A DNA stretch of 64,000 nt from Favolaschia claudopus (GCA_037176885.1 JAWWNJ010000044.1:310001-374000); one strand, 5' to 3'. Counted from the stretch's first letter, positions 38,001 through 50,544 are shown. A program made the numbers and translations. Notes: generated by a model from the letters alone, not told the origin.

Positions 38001-41000
38001 AACAAAGCCGTTTTTGATCAACTCCAGAATGTTTTTAGCGACCTTCCATGCAGCAGAGTTGAATAGCGGGAGTTTGGTCTTACTATCGACAAGCGGGCCC
38101 CAAGTCATGAAGACTGCGTGAACCATTGGATAAAGATCTTCGGGTGGGGGAATAGTCCGACGACAATGCCGCCACAGCCATTTGGGGTGAAAGCGAAGCA
38201 TATCTTGCCAAGTGACATTCTTGGTTTTAAGATAGGCTTCAATTTGAGCCTTGTCGGCGGGATGGGGTATCAGCAACGCATCGCGCAAAGCGCGAGAAAA
38301 TGGCACCCGCAATCCGTGCGTGCGAGAGATGTAAATCATGTTAAAAACATGAAACACATCTTTGAGTACTCTACTTCGCACAAGCAGCGCGTAAGTAGCA
38401 AGCACGGCAAATGGAATTTCACCAAGGACGGAGGCACCCTCGGCTGCGCTGTTCGGGTCCTTGTCGGGGGAATGGAAACTGTCATCCGAGCCGTTGATGG
38501 TTTCCGAGTCATCTTCGAGTCCATCTAGGGCCTGCAATTCGTCGCCGAGACCAACAAGATCAGAGCGTGAGTCCTCGCTCTCACCCTCGGGTTCCAAGAT
38601 CGCGGAAGAAGGAGTTGGTGCATGAAGAACAGGGATAGTGGAAGGCTGGGATGGGTGAGAGGTCGAAAGAGAGTTGTGATTGACCCCAGGTAAGACACGG
38701 ACATGACTTCGATGAGCGAGAATATCGAACGGAGGGTTGCCATAGGTTTTGAGAGAAACGATTTTTGTCACTTTGTCCAATAGCGGCGCCAGGAATTAAA
38801 ACTTCGCGCACAGTAACAACAGTCCGTGTGAGGTCAAGTTGACCCCGTTAAAAACACCCAAGCCAGCAGCTGCGGATATGACCCCGCGAGCTGCAACTTT
38901 CTTATTGTCGTCGGTGAGGAGAAGCACCGAAGTCCCAGGGCCTGTATTTGACTGCATCGCAACTGGAAGTGGTGTCTGTTGTATCTTTCGATAAAGAACC
39001 AGTGCCACATGCGCATCCCGCGCAGCATACTGCTGCTGGATTGTAGTCAGGTCGGAATCCGACCAGTTGCTGCTGATGCGTTCGCTGTAATGCTGAGGGT
39101 AGCACTGATTGAGGAGAGCTGCGACAAGGTCAACAAGAGACATATTTGCGTTCGGGATGAGAAACCGATCTTTTGCGAAGTTTCCGAGATCAAGAGCGCC
39201 CGAAAATGAGGCAGGAGGCTGAGCGCATGCCGTAGCAAGCCGGCGTAGGTCTGCATTCACGCTCCGACCTGCTTTAATTACTCGAGGTTCGCGAAGCAGG
39301 TTTAGAAGCTCGAATGGCAAGACCTGCTGCTTCAACATTTCTCCTATCTAAATGATTGTGAGTTGAAGAAAAAACCGCGACATAAAAAATGAAGCGCGGA
39401 ATTATACACACCTGAAGAACATAAACTCTATCTTTGTACGCAATCTGCAGGACTGCGGGTGGCCCACGCTGAGCCAATCGACCGTGTGGAGTCATATCAA
39501 TGTTCCACTCGGAGCCAAAACCAATTACAATATAGCTGCCAGCGGTGCGAGGCATGTCATCCAAAATGCTACGCATAACATTGTTGATGGTAGTTGTGTC
39601 GTTGAGAAGGGATGGCTGGATGACGGACTCTGGGTCTACAAAGAGCGGAAATTCAGAGTGCTTCTGAACCGGCGTAACTTTGTCGAGAAGAGACGTAAAT
39701 ATTTTTTCGAGCATTGGTTTGTCAGACATGTTGTCTGTGTAAAAGACTTCCGGCTGGTCATGCCCGTAGACAGTGAGATCATCAGCAAGGCGTCGTAGCG
39801 CATCCTCGTATTGCGAATGGGATTTTGTTGCAACAAATACGCAAACTTTGATTTCGCCTTTCTCGTTTGTGACGGTAAGGAGGGCGGTGAAGATCGGTAC
39901 GCCGTCAATTTGAAGACATGTTTAGCGAGCTACATGAGAGCGATGAGGGTGAGGTTATTGATTATTAGAAGCTGCCGTACCTTGTGGCTATGATCAATGG
40001 CACAAATCCGAGCAGACAGCATCGCCGTGTGTTGGTTGAGAACATCCCGGTAGGATTCGATGAAGTTGTCGTAAATGTCACGAAGCCATTGACCGCTAGG
40101 TGTAAAGCCGTGGAATCCAGAGGCTGAACGGTCTTCGAATGGCAAAAAAGGTTCGTAAGTTGCTCCCGGAAGATTGACTTGGGCAACTTTTGTCCGCAAA
40201 TATTGAAGTCGAATTTCATCATAACGACGGAGGTGCTGCATTCGGAAGATATCTGCGACCTCTTCGGCACCCATCCCATGTTGAAAGCATGAGCGAATAA
40301 CCCCGAATGCTCGAGTCGATAATCCGCTTCTCCACGTGAGATGAGCAGGAAATTCTGCTGCAAGTTCAAGAGGCAAGCGCTCCAAGACTCGTTGATCCCA
40401 AGAGCGGAATCGAGAGCCACATCCGCCCGAGCGCTTTTTGCATGCGTACACCCAACCAATAATCCAGAAGCAGGCGTCAAGATCAACAATCCTGCGCGGC
40501 CGCTTCAGAACACCATTGCGTGTGAGATGATGTGAATTGCAGTCGGGGCAAACGGACTTGTTTAGCGCCGACAAGATCAAGTGGATCCCATATAAAGAAA
40601 TCGGGAAGAAAGGAGGCTGGTCGGGGCGTTACATTGAGGCTATGAAGAGGGAACAAACCGACTTGCGTGGAAGCCAGAAGGTGCCGGCAATGTAATGTCG
40701 GGATTTCTTCTTCATTGCTTTCTCCCGTATCATACTTGAGTTCTTCAAGAATCTCGTTCAGACGGTTTGTGAACCATGCCGGAAACGGCCTGCGCTTTGA
40801 TTTAACGCTGTGTCCCCTGGTCTTGCCGGCTCCCCATCGTTAAGATCGTCATCATCGTCACCCTCATCTTCCTCGCCAATGCCCTCCACGTGAAACGGCT
40901 GCGACCCAGGTGATTCGTCGACATCTGTTATGAAATCTACCGTATTGGGTGCTCCTGATGAAGGGAGTGATGTTGAGAATGGATTGTTCGTTGTAGGTTC

Positions 41001-41805
41001 CGCATTCACACGGGAAATAACACTGCGAGGATTATCGTGGGGCGGAGCTGAATGTATTGTTGTCGGATTTTGCGAAGGCGCATAGAGTGTGGGAATGGGA
41101 ATGGGAGGTATAGCATTGGGTGGGGGAGAATTGTACATTGACGCGGTAGATAATGTGCTCATGCTCTCCGAAGCAGAGGTAGAGCTGCAAGACACCGGTG
41201 CACGAGAACGGTTTCCCGATCCTCGCGTAAGCTTCAAAAAAATCAGTTATGAATAGGCAGTGAGAGCAGAAATGTCACGCACCAAGTTTGAAAGCGGTTG
41301 AATGAATGAAGCTCTCCCTCCTTCCACGGAGGAAGTGTTGATGTCCGGCAAGCCGACGATGGGTACATCAGCGTCTGCGGCAGTCTGAGAAGCAACGCGT
41401 GCTTTTTTCTGTGGTGGTTGGGAAGAAGGAGCCGCGGCAGGCACAGGTGCTGGGGCAGGCACCTCGGAGTGGGCAGCCTCAGATGCCTTGCGCTTGTTCT
41501 TCGAGCCCTTTGGGCGACCACGACCGCGTTTCGGCGCTGTTTCCGGAGGCTCGGAAGGCGGCGGGGGCTCCTCGGGATGTTGGTAATGATGAAATACTGT
41601 TCCGAGCATGTTCGGGAGATGAGGAAGCAAAGCTATAGGTGAGAATAGAAGGAGGTGCCCGGCTACTCAGCGAAGAGACAGACAAGAGCGAGACGACAGG
41701 CAAAAGCCGGAGGCAGAGCTGATTGATTGATTATCATGATTGATTGACCATATATAGAATATTCGCTATTACCGAGCTATTGGCCCACATCACAAGTAAT
41801 TAGCC
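35012..41805 (-). mobile_element. DDE/exonuclease DNA transposon, copy 2 (frameshifted)
   Basis: 6794 bases, same ends as copy 1. I find no substitution against copy 1, only one- or two-base insertions and deletions, mostly in homopolymers. Six of them lie in 40550-40830. This pattern suggests uncorrected long-read errors rather than natural decay. Confidence 0.88.
36597..41609 (-). pseudogene. Transposase/exonuclease gene, copy 2, disrupted as written
   Basis: Same gene as in copy 1, but as written the frame is broken. The zinc-ribbon exon suffers a cluster of indels at 40552-40830 (gcaaacgg, gaaaggagg, tcggggcg, gggaacaaac, ctcccgta, tttaacgc, ttgccggc). The exonuclease/second-Asp exon has indels near 39387 and 39909. 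The large exon 4 has two offsetting changes near 38757 and 38829. Each is one base (one is two bases) and sits mostly in a short homopolymer. If these are sequencing errors the true copy is intact; if real, this copy depends on its neighbours for transposase. Confidence 0.8.
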
Positions 41806-41811
41806 TTGAAA
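41806..41811. repeat. Copy 2/copy 3 junction TTGAAA
   Basis: Identical to the first junction at 35006-35011, one A shorter than the outer duplication. Confidence 0.8.
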
Positions 41812-44800
41812 GGCAAAATAGCGATGTTGTGGGCCACAGGGGCTTGAAAAAATAAAAATCGAAAAAGGAAGGAGGGAGGAAAGAGAAAGAGAGAATTTGA
41901 GGCTCACCTTAGTTTGAGCTCCAGTTTTCGGCAGAGAACATTCCTGATGATAGACCCATCCGCCACGCCTGTAAATCCTCGGGAAAACGCGTCCAACGTG
42001 TCGGTTTGACAAGAACAGGATAATGGGGAGCACTTGCCGTTTTCGAATAAATTTTGCGGATTTTGCCGTGCATCTCGTGCTGGGAAAGAATAGCGACCGT
42101 CCAGAAAAGGTTTATTCGGCGGCCCGGCCCATTGCGTATGCACGCATCAGCCAAAGGATGTGACGATGTAACATTTGTCACATCCACTGTTTTCGACCAC
42201 TCAAGATCGTATCCGGCGTATCGACCTATACTAGCGGAAGAATGAGTGTGGGTGCTGGCAACGCCCCTTCTCTTACCTTCTCCTCACTCTTCTCACTCTT
42301 CTCCCTCTCTGATTCTTGTCAACGACTCGGCAATTTACTACGCTCAAAGCACTTCAAGATTGTATTCTCAAATCACCTAAAGGCCTAGAAATCTGCCAAT
42401 TCATCTATCTTCAGAACCTCCGGAGGCCTTGAATCAGCTACTCTCACCCCCATTCAAACATGTTTAGGAAAGAATGAGATTGATAATCCATCGTGAGTTT
42501 TCGTCATTCAATTTCTTCGTCTTTCCTTTCGATTCATCTTCATGAATCTTCAAGCTGTTTCTTCATTAATACACTCTTGTAGCTGCATTATTACGCTATA
42601 CCATACCCATCCCACTCCATCCGCAACACGCAAGACGACCAGGCCGGTGCTGGCGCGGTCCCTCACGCAGCCTCGGGCTCACCGCTGTACACTCGCACGT
42701 CGTTCTCGACGCTACCACTTCCTCTTTGCACCGGCATCCGTCTCCGACTTCCCGCTGCTGCCACCCGCCCCCACTTCGCTCATCAACCCCAACCAAATCT
42801 CGACGCCGCGTTTGTCGCAACGCACGCTCCTCGCTCGACCTCTGTCTCTCCACCCCCACGCCGCGTCGACGCCGCTATACCGCCATTGGCACGCCCTCAA
42901 ACAAATGACACCACAGATGCGATGCCGCCGCTGGTCTCCACCTGCTGCTGTTGTACGTGCCGCATTCGCAAGCTGTCGATACCCGCGGCCCTACCCCGTT
43001 CATGCGCGGCCTTGCCCCCAATCCCATCACCCTCTGCACCGACTTGCGCCGTCGCTCCGCACGATCCCGACGCACTCGCATCCATCGACACCGTGGTTGC
43101 CGACGTCCCGCCGCTCCCCACTACTCCCCTTGTCGCCATCGACGCATCCGGATGGTGTCGACACTGCGCTCGATGCTGCTGTCGTTTCCCGCCCACTCCA
43201 GCTGTCGTCCCCGCCGTACCTTCCTGCTTCCTCCTTCATCTCTTACTGTTGTATCTGGCTTACACCCGCCCCCGTCTCGTTTTGCATATACATCCTCTCT
43301 ATATCTACCTGAGCGTCAAAAACTACATGAATATGATTGATATCTACTATAAGTTTGTACGAAAACGTGTATGTACTATACGAAATATATGCTTTCATTA
43401 AACAAATGTTAAAAGAGTCTGCCCTTGAGCTTTCTCAAGCCCAAGGTGAACCCGAGCCGTTCGATCGAGCTCAACATCGCGCGCAGGGATACAACGACGT
43501 TGATCCTTTGCAGTTGCCTTGCGCCCCACGCAAACCAAGAGGGACTTTTCGTTACAATCTTGGCATGCATTCTGGCACCAATACCAGCGCCCTTTACCCC
43601 TGCAGTTTGCATCAGCGCAGCGGGGGCATTGACGAACAGCACGTTTCTTTGATTCGGCCGGTGCAGGCATGGTCTCGTTGACTCGTTGGATGCTCAGACT
43701 TGTAGTTGCAACTGCTGCGGCTTCCGAGATATTGTTCTGTACAGCAAATTGTTGCGTGCGTGAAGCGGAAGGGAACGAGTTCGAAGGAATACTATGGGGA
43801 GGTATTGTAATCAACGCAACGAGGTCAATTGTGCATCTGAACTCACTGTGCAATGCTATTAAAGCCACTAGTGACTTGATGTTTGACGGGGGGACCTGAC
43901 CGAGCATTCACGATCTTCTCAGCTCGTTTGGAATCTTGCAGTTTTTGTTCTAGAGGTTTGATCTTTCCGCGTGCGTCGGAGCAGCTCTGTCGGATGTTGG
44001 CTGAATCCTTGTAGCCGCCGTTGAAATAAGCGGTGAGATGCTCTTCGAGCTTGATACTCAATTTAGAGAAAAGAAAGTCCGGAACAGATAAAATTCACTT
44101 ACCTTATAATAACAATCCTCGCGCGGCTCCACCTCGCGATTATAGATCAACGTAGCTTCGGTTGACATTGCGGTCTTGCACTTCTGAAAAGCGGCCGATG
44201 TTTGCATGAGATGTTCAAACAATAAAACCTCTGAGACCCCAGAGACGGGTAGAAGGGCCTTCCGCGTCCCCTGCATTCGAGCGAGGTACCGCTGCTTCTG
44301 TTTCGAGTCGGCTTCTTCGTTATAGGGCTGGATTCCAACCGGCTCGCAAACTGCTCTTGGAATCTTGATTATTCCGACCGATTGTTCAGTTGGTTGATAC
44401 AGGTTGCCGTTGATCCACGTCAAAGGAAGCGGGGAAATTCCATACCTCTCCGCGAGAGTAATTTCCAGTTCTTGAATGCTGTTTGACAGCCAGATAGAGT
44501 CGTGGCCTGCATATTTCTTGCCCGTGGAATTGAAATGACCAACCTGTGTACCGATTAGATTAAATAAAACCTGGTAAGGCTCGGATTAACTTACATGGAG
44601 GTTGTGGCGTAATACGAAATCAAGCAGACAGGCGACCATATGTCGAACGGAAGCGGCATGGGAAGGGAGTTTGGCCAGCAGATGGGTGTGGACACCACCT
44701 TCAACCATGTTCGTACCTCGAACACAACGATAAATTGGCAGCCCAGCTGCCTTCATGTCGAACCCGATGCAATAGTAAAGCTGCACGCCAGGAGGATCAG

Positions 44801-47800
44801 AAACAAAGCCGTTTTTGATCAACTCCAGAATGTTTTTAGCGACCTTCCATGCAGCAGAGTTGAATAGCGGGAGTTTGGTCTTACTATCGACAAGCGGGCC
44901 CCAAGTCATGAAGACTGCGTGAACCATTGGATAAAGATCTTCGGGTGGGGGAATAGTCCGACGACAATGCCGCCACAGCCATTTGGGGTGAAAGCGAAGC
45001 ATATCTTGCCAAGTGACATTCTTGGTTTTAAGATAGGCTTCAATTTGAGCCTTGTCGGCGGGATGGGGTATCAGCAACGCATCGCGCAAAGCGCGAGAAA
45101 ATGGCACCCGCAATCCGTGCGTGCGAGAGATGTAAATCATGTTAAAAACATGAAACACATCTTTGAGTACTCTACTTCGCACAAGCAGCGCGTAAGTAGC
45201 AAGCACGGCAAATGGAATTTCACCAAGGACGGAGGCACCCTCGGCTGCGCTGTTCGGGTCCTTGTCGGGGGAATGGAAACTGTCATCCGAGCCGTTGATG
45301 GTTTCCGAGTCATCTTCGAGTCCATCTAGGGCCTGCAATTCGTCGCCGAGACCAACAAGATCAGAGCGTGAGTCCTCGCTCTCACCCTCGGGTTCCAAGA
45401 TCGCGGAAGAAGGAGTCGGTGCATGAAGAACAGGGATAGTGGAAGGCTGGGATGGGTGAGAGGTCGAAAGAGAGTTGTGATTGACCCCAGGTAAGACACG
45501 GACATGACTTCGATGAGCGAGAATATCGAACGGAGGGTTGCCATAGGTTTTGAGAGAACGATTTTTGTCACTTTGTCCAATAGCGGCGCCAGGAATTAAA
45601 ACTTCGCGCACAGTAACAACAGTCCGTGTTGAGGTCAAGTTGACCCCGTTAAAAACACCCAAGCCAGCAGCTGCGGATATGACCCCGCGAGCTGCAACTT
45701 TCTTATTGTCGTCGGTGAGGAGAAGCACCGAAGTCCCAGGGCCTGTATTTGACTGCATCGCAACTGGAAGTGGTGTCTGTTGTATCTTTCGATAAAGAAC
45801 CAGTGCCACATGCGCATCCCGCGCAGCATACTGCTGCTGGATTGTAGTCAGGTCGGAATCCGACCAGTTGCTGCTGATGCGTTCGCTGTAATGCTGAGGG
45901 TAGCACTGATTGAGGAGAGCTGCGACAAGGTCAACAAGAGACATATTTGCGTTCGGGATGAGAAACCGATCTTTTGCGAAGTTTCCGAGATCAAGAGCGC
46001 CCGAAAATGAGGCAGGAGGCTGAGCGCATGCCGTAGCAAGCCGGCGTAGGTCTGCATTCACGCTCCGACCTGCTTTAATTACTCGAGGTTCGCGAAGCAG
46101 GTTTAGAAGCTCGAATGGCAAGACCTGCTGCTTCAACATTTCTCCTATCTAAATGATTGTGAGTTGAAGAAAAAACCGCGACATAAAAATGAAGCGCGGA
46201 ATTATACACACCTGAAGAACATAAACTCTATCTTTGTACGCAATCTGCAGGACTGCGGGTGGCCCACGCTGAGCCAATCGACCGTGTGGAGTCATATCAA
46301 TGTTCCACTCGGAGCCAAAACCAATTACAATATAGCTGCCAGCGGTGCGAGGCATGTCATCCAAAATGCTACGCATAACATTGTTGATGGTAGTTGTGTC
46401 GTTGAGAAGGGATGGCTGGATGACGGACTCTGGGTCTACAAAGAGCGGAAATTCAGAGTGCTTCTGAACCGGCGTAACTTTGTCGAGAAGAGACGTAAAT
46501 ATTTTTTCGAGCATTGGTTTGTCAGACATGTTGTCTGTGTAAAAGACTTCCGGCTGGTCATGCCCGTAGACAGTGAGATCATCAGCAAGGCGTCGTAGCG
46601 CATCCTCGTATTGCGAATGGGATTTTGTTGCAACAAATACGCAAACTTTGATTTCGCCTTTCTCGTTTGTGACGGTAAGGAGGGCGGTGAAGATCGGTAC
46701 GCCGTCAATTTTGAAGACATGTTTAGCGAGCTACATGAGAGCGATGAGGGTGAGGTTATTGATTATTAGAAGCTGCCGTACCTTGTGGCTATGATCAATG
46801 GCACAAATCCGAGCAGACAGCATCGCCGTGTGTTGGTTGAGAACATCCCGGTAGGATTCGATGAAGTTGTCGTAAATGTCACGAAGCCATTGACCGCTAG
46901 GTGTAAAGCCGTGGAATCCAGAGGCTGAACGGTCTTCGAATGGCAAAAAAGGTTCGTAAGTTGCTCCCGGAAGATTGACTTGGGCAACTTTTGTCCGCAA
47001 ATATTGAAGTCGAATTTCATCATAACGACGGAGGTGCTGCATTCGGAAGATATCTGCGACCTCTTCGGCACCCATCCCATGTTGAAAGCATGAGCGAATA
47101 ACCCCGAATGCTCGAGTCGATAATCCGCTTCTCCACGTGAGATGAGCAGGAAATTCTGCTGCAAGTTCAAGAGGCAAGCGCTCCAAGACTCGTTGATCCC
47201 AAGAGCGGAATCGAGAGCCACATCCGCCCGAGCGCTTTTTGCATGCGTACACCCAACCAATAATCCAGAAGCAGGCGTCAAGATCAACAATCCTGCGCGG
47301 CCGCTTCAGAACACCATTGCGTGTGAGATGATGTGAATTGCAGTCGGGGCAACGGACTTGTTTAGCGCCGACAAGATCAAGTGGATCCCATATAAAGAAA
47401 TCGGGAAGAAAGAGGCTGGTCGGCGTTACATTGAGGCTATGAAGAGGGAACCAAACCGACTTGCGTGGAAGCCAGAAGGTGCCGGCAATGTAATGTCGGG
47501 ATTTCTTCTTCATTGCTTTCTCCGTATCATACTTGAGTTCTTCAAGAATCTCGTTCAGACGGTTTGTGAACCATGCCGGAAACGGCCTGCGCTTTGATTT
47601 ACGCTGTGTCCCCTGGTCTTGCGGCTCCCCATCGTTAAGATCGTCATCATCGTCACCCTCATCTTCCTCGCCAATGCCCTCCACGTGAAACGGCTGCGAC
47701 CCAGGTGATTCGTCGACATCTGTTATGAAATCTACCGTATTGGGTGCTCCTGATGAAGGGAGTGATGTTGAGAATGGATTGTTCGTTGTAGGTTCCGCAT

Positions 47801-48600
47801 TCACACGGGAAATAACACTGCGAGGATTATCGTGGGGCGGAGCTGAATGTATTGTTGTCGGATTTTGCGAAGGCGCATAGAGTGTGGGAATGGGAATGGG
47901 AGGTATAGCATTGGGTGGGGGAGAATTGTACATTGACGCGGTAGATAATGTGCTCATGCTCTCCGAAGCAGAGGTAGAGCTGCAAGACACCGGTGCACGA
48001 GAACGGTTTCCCGATCCTCGCGTAAGCTTCAAAAAAATCAGTTATGAATAGGCAGTGAGAGCAGAAATGTCACGCACCAAGTTTGAAAGCGGTTGAATGA
48101 ATGAAGCTCTCCCTCCTTCCACGGAGGAAGTGTTGATGTCCGGCAAGCCGACGATGGGTACATCAGCGTCTGCGGCAGTCTGAGAAGCAACGCGTGCTTT
48201 TTTCTGTGGTGGTTGGGAAGAAGGAGCCGCGGCAGGCACAGGTGCTGGGGCAGGCACCTCGGAGTGGGCAGCCTCAGATGCCTTGCGCTTGTTCTTCGAG
48301 CCCTTTGGGCGACCACGACCGCGTTTCGGCGCTGTTTCCGGAGGCTCGGAAGGCGGCGGGGGCTCCTCGGGATGTTGGTAATGATGAAATACTGTTCCGA
48401 GCATGTTCGGGAGATGAGGAAGCAAAGCTATAGGTGAGAATAGAAGGAGGTGCCCGGCTACTCAGCGAAGAGACAGACAAGAGCGAGACGACAGGCAAAA
48501 GCCGGAGGCAGAGCTGATTGATTGATTATCATGATTGATTGACCATATATAGAATATTCGCTATTACCGAGCTATTGGCCCACATCACAAGTAATTAGCC
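41812..48600 (-). mobile_element. DDE/exonuclease DNA transposon, copy 3 (main gene intact)
   Basis: 6789 bases, same ends as copy 1. It differs from copy 1 by one substitution (C at 45417 versus T at 31822, synonymous in the transposase) and four one-base indels, all in the left 1.3 kb (gcgtccaacg, ccacccgcc, cgatacccgcgg, caccgtggtt), outside the main gene. The tentative rightward gene at the left is broken by three of these. Confidence 0.9.
43398..48404 (-). CDS. DDE transposase with inserted 3'-5' exonuclease domain (copy 3)
   Basis: The seven exons correspond one to one with copy 1 (shifted by 13595 bases) and encode the same 1560-residue protein: the single substitution found, at 45417, leaves the Pro codon in HAPTPSS unchanged. 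ATG at 48404, stop at 43398-43400. All features described for copy 1 are present, including the Asp/Asp/Glu residues, the Gly in place of Asp in exonuclease motif I, and both Cys-rich regions. With copy 1 this means at least two potentially active source genes in the array. Confidence 0.85.
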
Positions 48601-48607
48601 TTGAAAA
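48601..48607. repeat. Right target-site duplication TTGAAAA
   Basis: Seven bases directly after the right end of copy 3, identical to 28212-28218. Confidence 0.75.
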
Positions 48608-48926
48608 TGTTCCGACGACGGGAGGATCAGAAGAGAATCTGAGAAGAATGGTTTTGATCGTTACGCGGAAGGGTTAAACCACAAGCAATCCATATCGCTG
48701 AGGGCCAGACGATAGTGTTTTCAGGCTAGCGATCCACGAAATCTCTTTCTAGTGGTCAATTATCTAACCCTCGTGACCGCCCGAGCCACAAAGTGAAAAA
48801 GTAAACCTCAGACCCGGACACGCCAAAGGCAGCAATAAGGATCAAAGTCCTAGGATGTGAACAGGATCGCTCCTGGAACGAGAGTGTTTGAATACGAATT
48901 GAAGAGGATTTAACGACAACACGCAC
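48608..48926. other. Right flank of the transposon array
   Basis: About 320 bases forming the 3' side of the La-related gene. No gene or repeat recognised. Confidence 0.45.
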
Positions 48927-50544
48927 TCAAAACTTCTGCTTCTTCCTGGCCCGACGCCGTCCTTCCCCGCTCCATGAATCACTCTGAACAGGAGGAGCAC
49001 CAGCAAGCCCGTGCGCTTTCTGCACCGCTTGGAGACATATCTTGTCCGGAACTTTCTCCCAATACAACTCTTCCCTCTTCCCCACAACCAGCTCCATGTC
49101 AACGGCTTTCGACGAGCCTACTTTTCCATTTGACAAACAGCCGGAGTCGTCCAGACCCGTCGCCTGCGCTGTCGAATTATTCGTAAAGTGTTCGACGAGA
49201 TTTTTTGCGTGAGCAGCTCTGGCGAGGCGTATATGGCACTATATTCACTTCAGTAAATTGATTTTCGTGGGTGAAGGGAATTACCGAATTCATGCCCTTG
49301 TTGAAATCGATATAATCTATGGCCTCTTTTGTGTCTACACCTTGAGCAAAGAAATTTCGCAGCGTGGTTTTGTTCGTCTCGGGATGTATATTCCGAACGA
49401 ACACCAGACAATTCGCGGGATATCGCAGATTCTGCGCGGGCTGCACCACAACATCTTCGGCTGGCGGTGCTTCCCGTTCGTGATTCGTCGGTTTTGAACG
49501 GACAGGGAGATTGATGCGCTCCGCATCCCCAATTTCTGCAAGGATACTTGTGCGGTAACTGAGGTACTCCGCATTCAACTGGTCCCAACGAACTTTGGAT
49601 AGGGCGCGGAACCCGAATTTCAACGCTTCGGACGCTGTGGGAGAGTCGTGGTCCTGCGCTTGCCGACTCCAAGGCCAGGCGGTAAGTAACAAGTTGGCAT
49701 CTTCTGCGTTCGCAAATATGACGAGTGCAAAAGACTTGAATTTTGGCTCGGTCCCCGGGGCATCAGTATGATGGGGAGGTACCGAGATTGCTTGTATTCG
49801 TTCGTAGTTTGTGAGCGTCGAATTGTCGACATGAAGCAATTCGAGGAGAAATTTGAGCAAGTGGGGAAATGTTTTGTACTTGATAGGTACATTTTCCTTT
49901 GATTTGGGAAATTACTGATGAGAATTTCAGACGCCAGAAAGATCTCACATACGATATAGAGAGTTCTGCTGTCCCAATCTTCTCGTGAAGCGGGACCTTC
50001 ATCGTGCCAGAACTTTGGTCGGATTTCAAAATTGCCTTGTTTCTTGTCTCTGGAATCCCCGGAAGGTATCGTCATCCGCACATCGACTGCGTCCACCGCG
50101 TGTGCGCGGAGCGCCTTCACGATAGCCATTTCAGAGGCCCCAGAGGCGGATAGTGGAGAAGAGGTGTTCAGGATATAACTAAGCGGGAAAACTGCTAAGC
50201 TCATCAAAATCTATCACGATATTCGCAAGTAAGCTCGACGTACATCCGTCATTTGAAGCATTCTTCCAGTCGATATTTCGCCGTAAATCTGGGTCAGACC
50301 AGAGTTTATACTTCGAGAGCGAGAGAAAGACGAGTATGATGAGGTCCTCGTCAGAGAGCTTCGAAGCTATCTCCGCTTCTGGAACTGGGGTAGGGAGCTC
50401 TGGCGCTTTGCTTTTCCCTTTGATGTCAGCGACGACGCGCTTGTTCTCCGTAGTGGCTGCTCGAGAGGTTGAGGGTGCATTTGTGGTCAGGAATTTCGAG
50501 GATTTGGCTACTTTGCGAGGAACGAAGGCAAAGGGCGCGCTCAT
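48927..50544 (-). CDS. La-related RNA-binding protein, LARP7/Pof8-like
   Basis: Likely binds the 3' end of a structured non-coding RNA such as telomerase RNA or a snRNA, by analogy with LARP7/Pof8. ATG at 50544 gives MSAPFAFVPRKVAKSSKFLT, a basic tail. A La-motif-like segment follows: LSLSKYKLWSDPDLRRNI, then over an intron NDGFFPLSYILNTSSPLSA and SEMAIVKALRAHAVDAVDVR. Next is an RRM starting SRTLYIENVPIKYKTFPHLL (RNP2-type LYIENVP). The C-terminus carries an xRRM-like domain: NCLVFVRNIHPETNKTTLRN, AIDYIDFNKGMN, and KREELYWEKVPDKICLQA, which resembles the terminal helix of LARP7 proteins, then a basic end RRRARKKQKF. About four introns. The subfamily is inference from order and motifs. Confidence 0.7.

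Larger units (their letters stand above)
28212..48607. repeat. Tandem array of three 6.8 kb transposon copies with flanking target duplication
   Basis: Three direct, head-to-tail copies occupy 28219-35005, 35012-41805 and 41812-48600 (6787, 6794 and 6789 bases). By reading them against each other I found one substitution and about fifteen indels, so they are over 99.7 percent identical. The outer flanks carry TTGAAAA at 28212-28218 and 48601-48607. The inner junctions carry only TTGAAA (35006-35011, 41806-41811). The joined flanks would read ggggattTTGAAAAtgttcc, a plausible empty site. Confidence 0.93.

Noticed and set aside
28219..48600. Reading the array as an LTR retrotransposon or as rolling-circle (Helitron) DNA
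   Set aside because: No reverse transcriptase, integrase or gag motifs, no direct terminal repeats within a unit, and no Rep/helicase. Instead each unit has inverted termini, a flanking duplication and DDE-type motifs.
28219..48600. Assigning the transposon to the KDZ (Kyakuja-Dileera-Zisupton) group known from mushrooms
   Set aside because: The motif set (DUF6729-like zinc ribbon plus exonuclease) does not match what I recall of KDZ proteins, and no TET/JBP gene is present in the element. A profile search would decide; I left the superfamily open.
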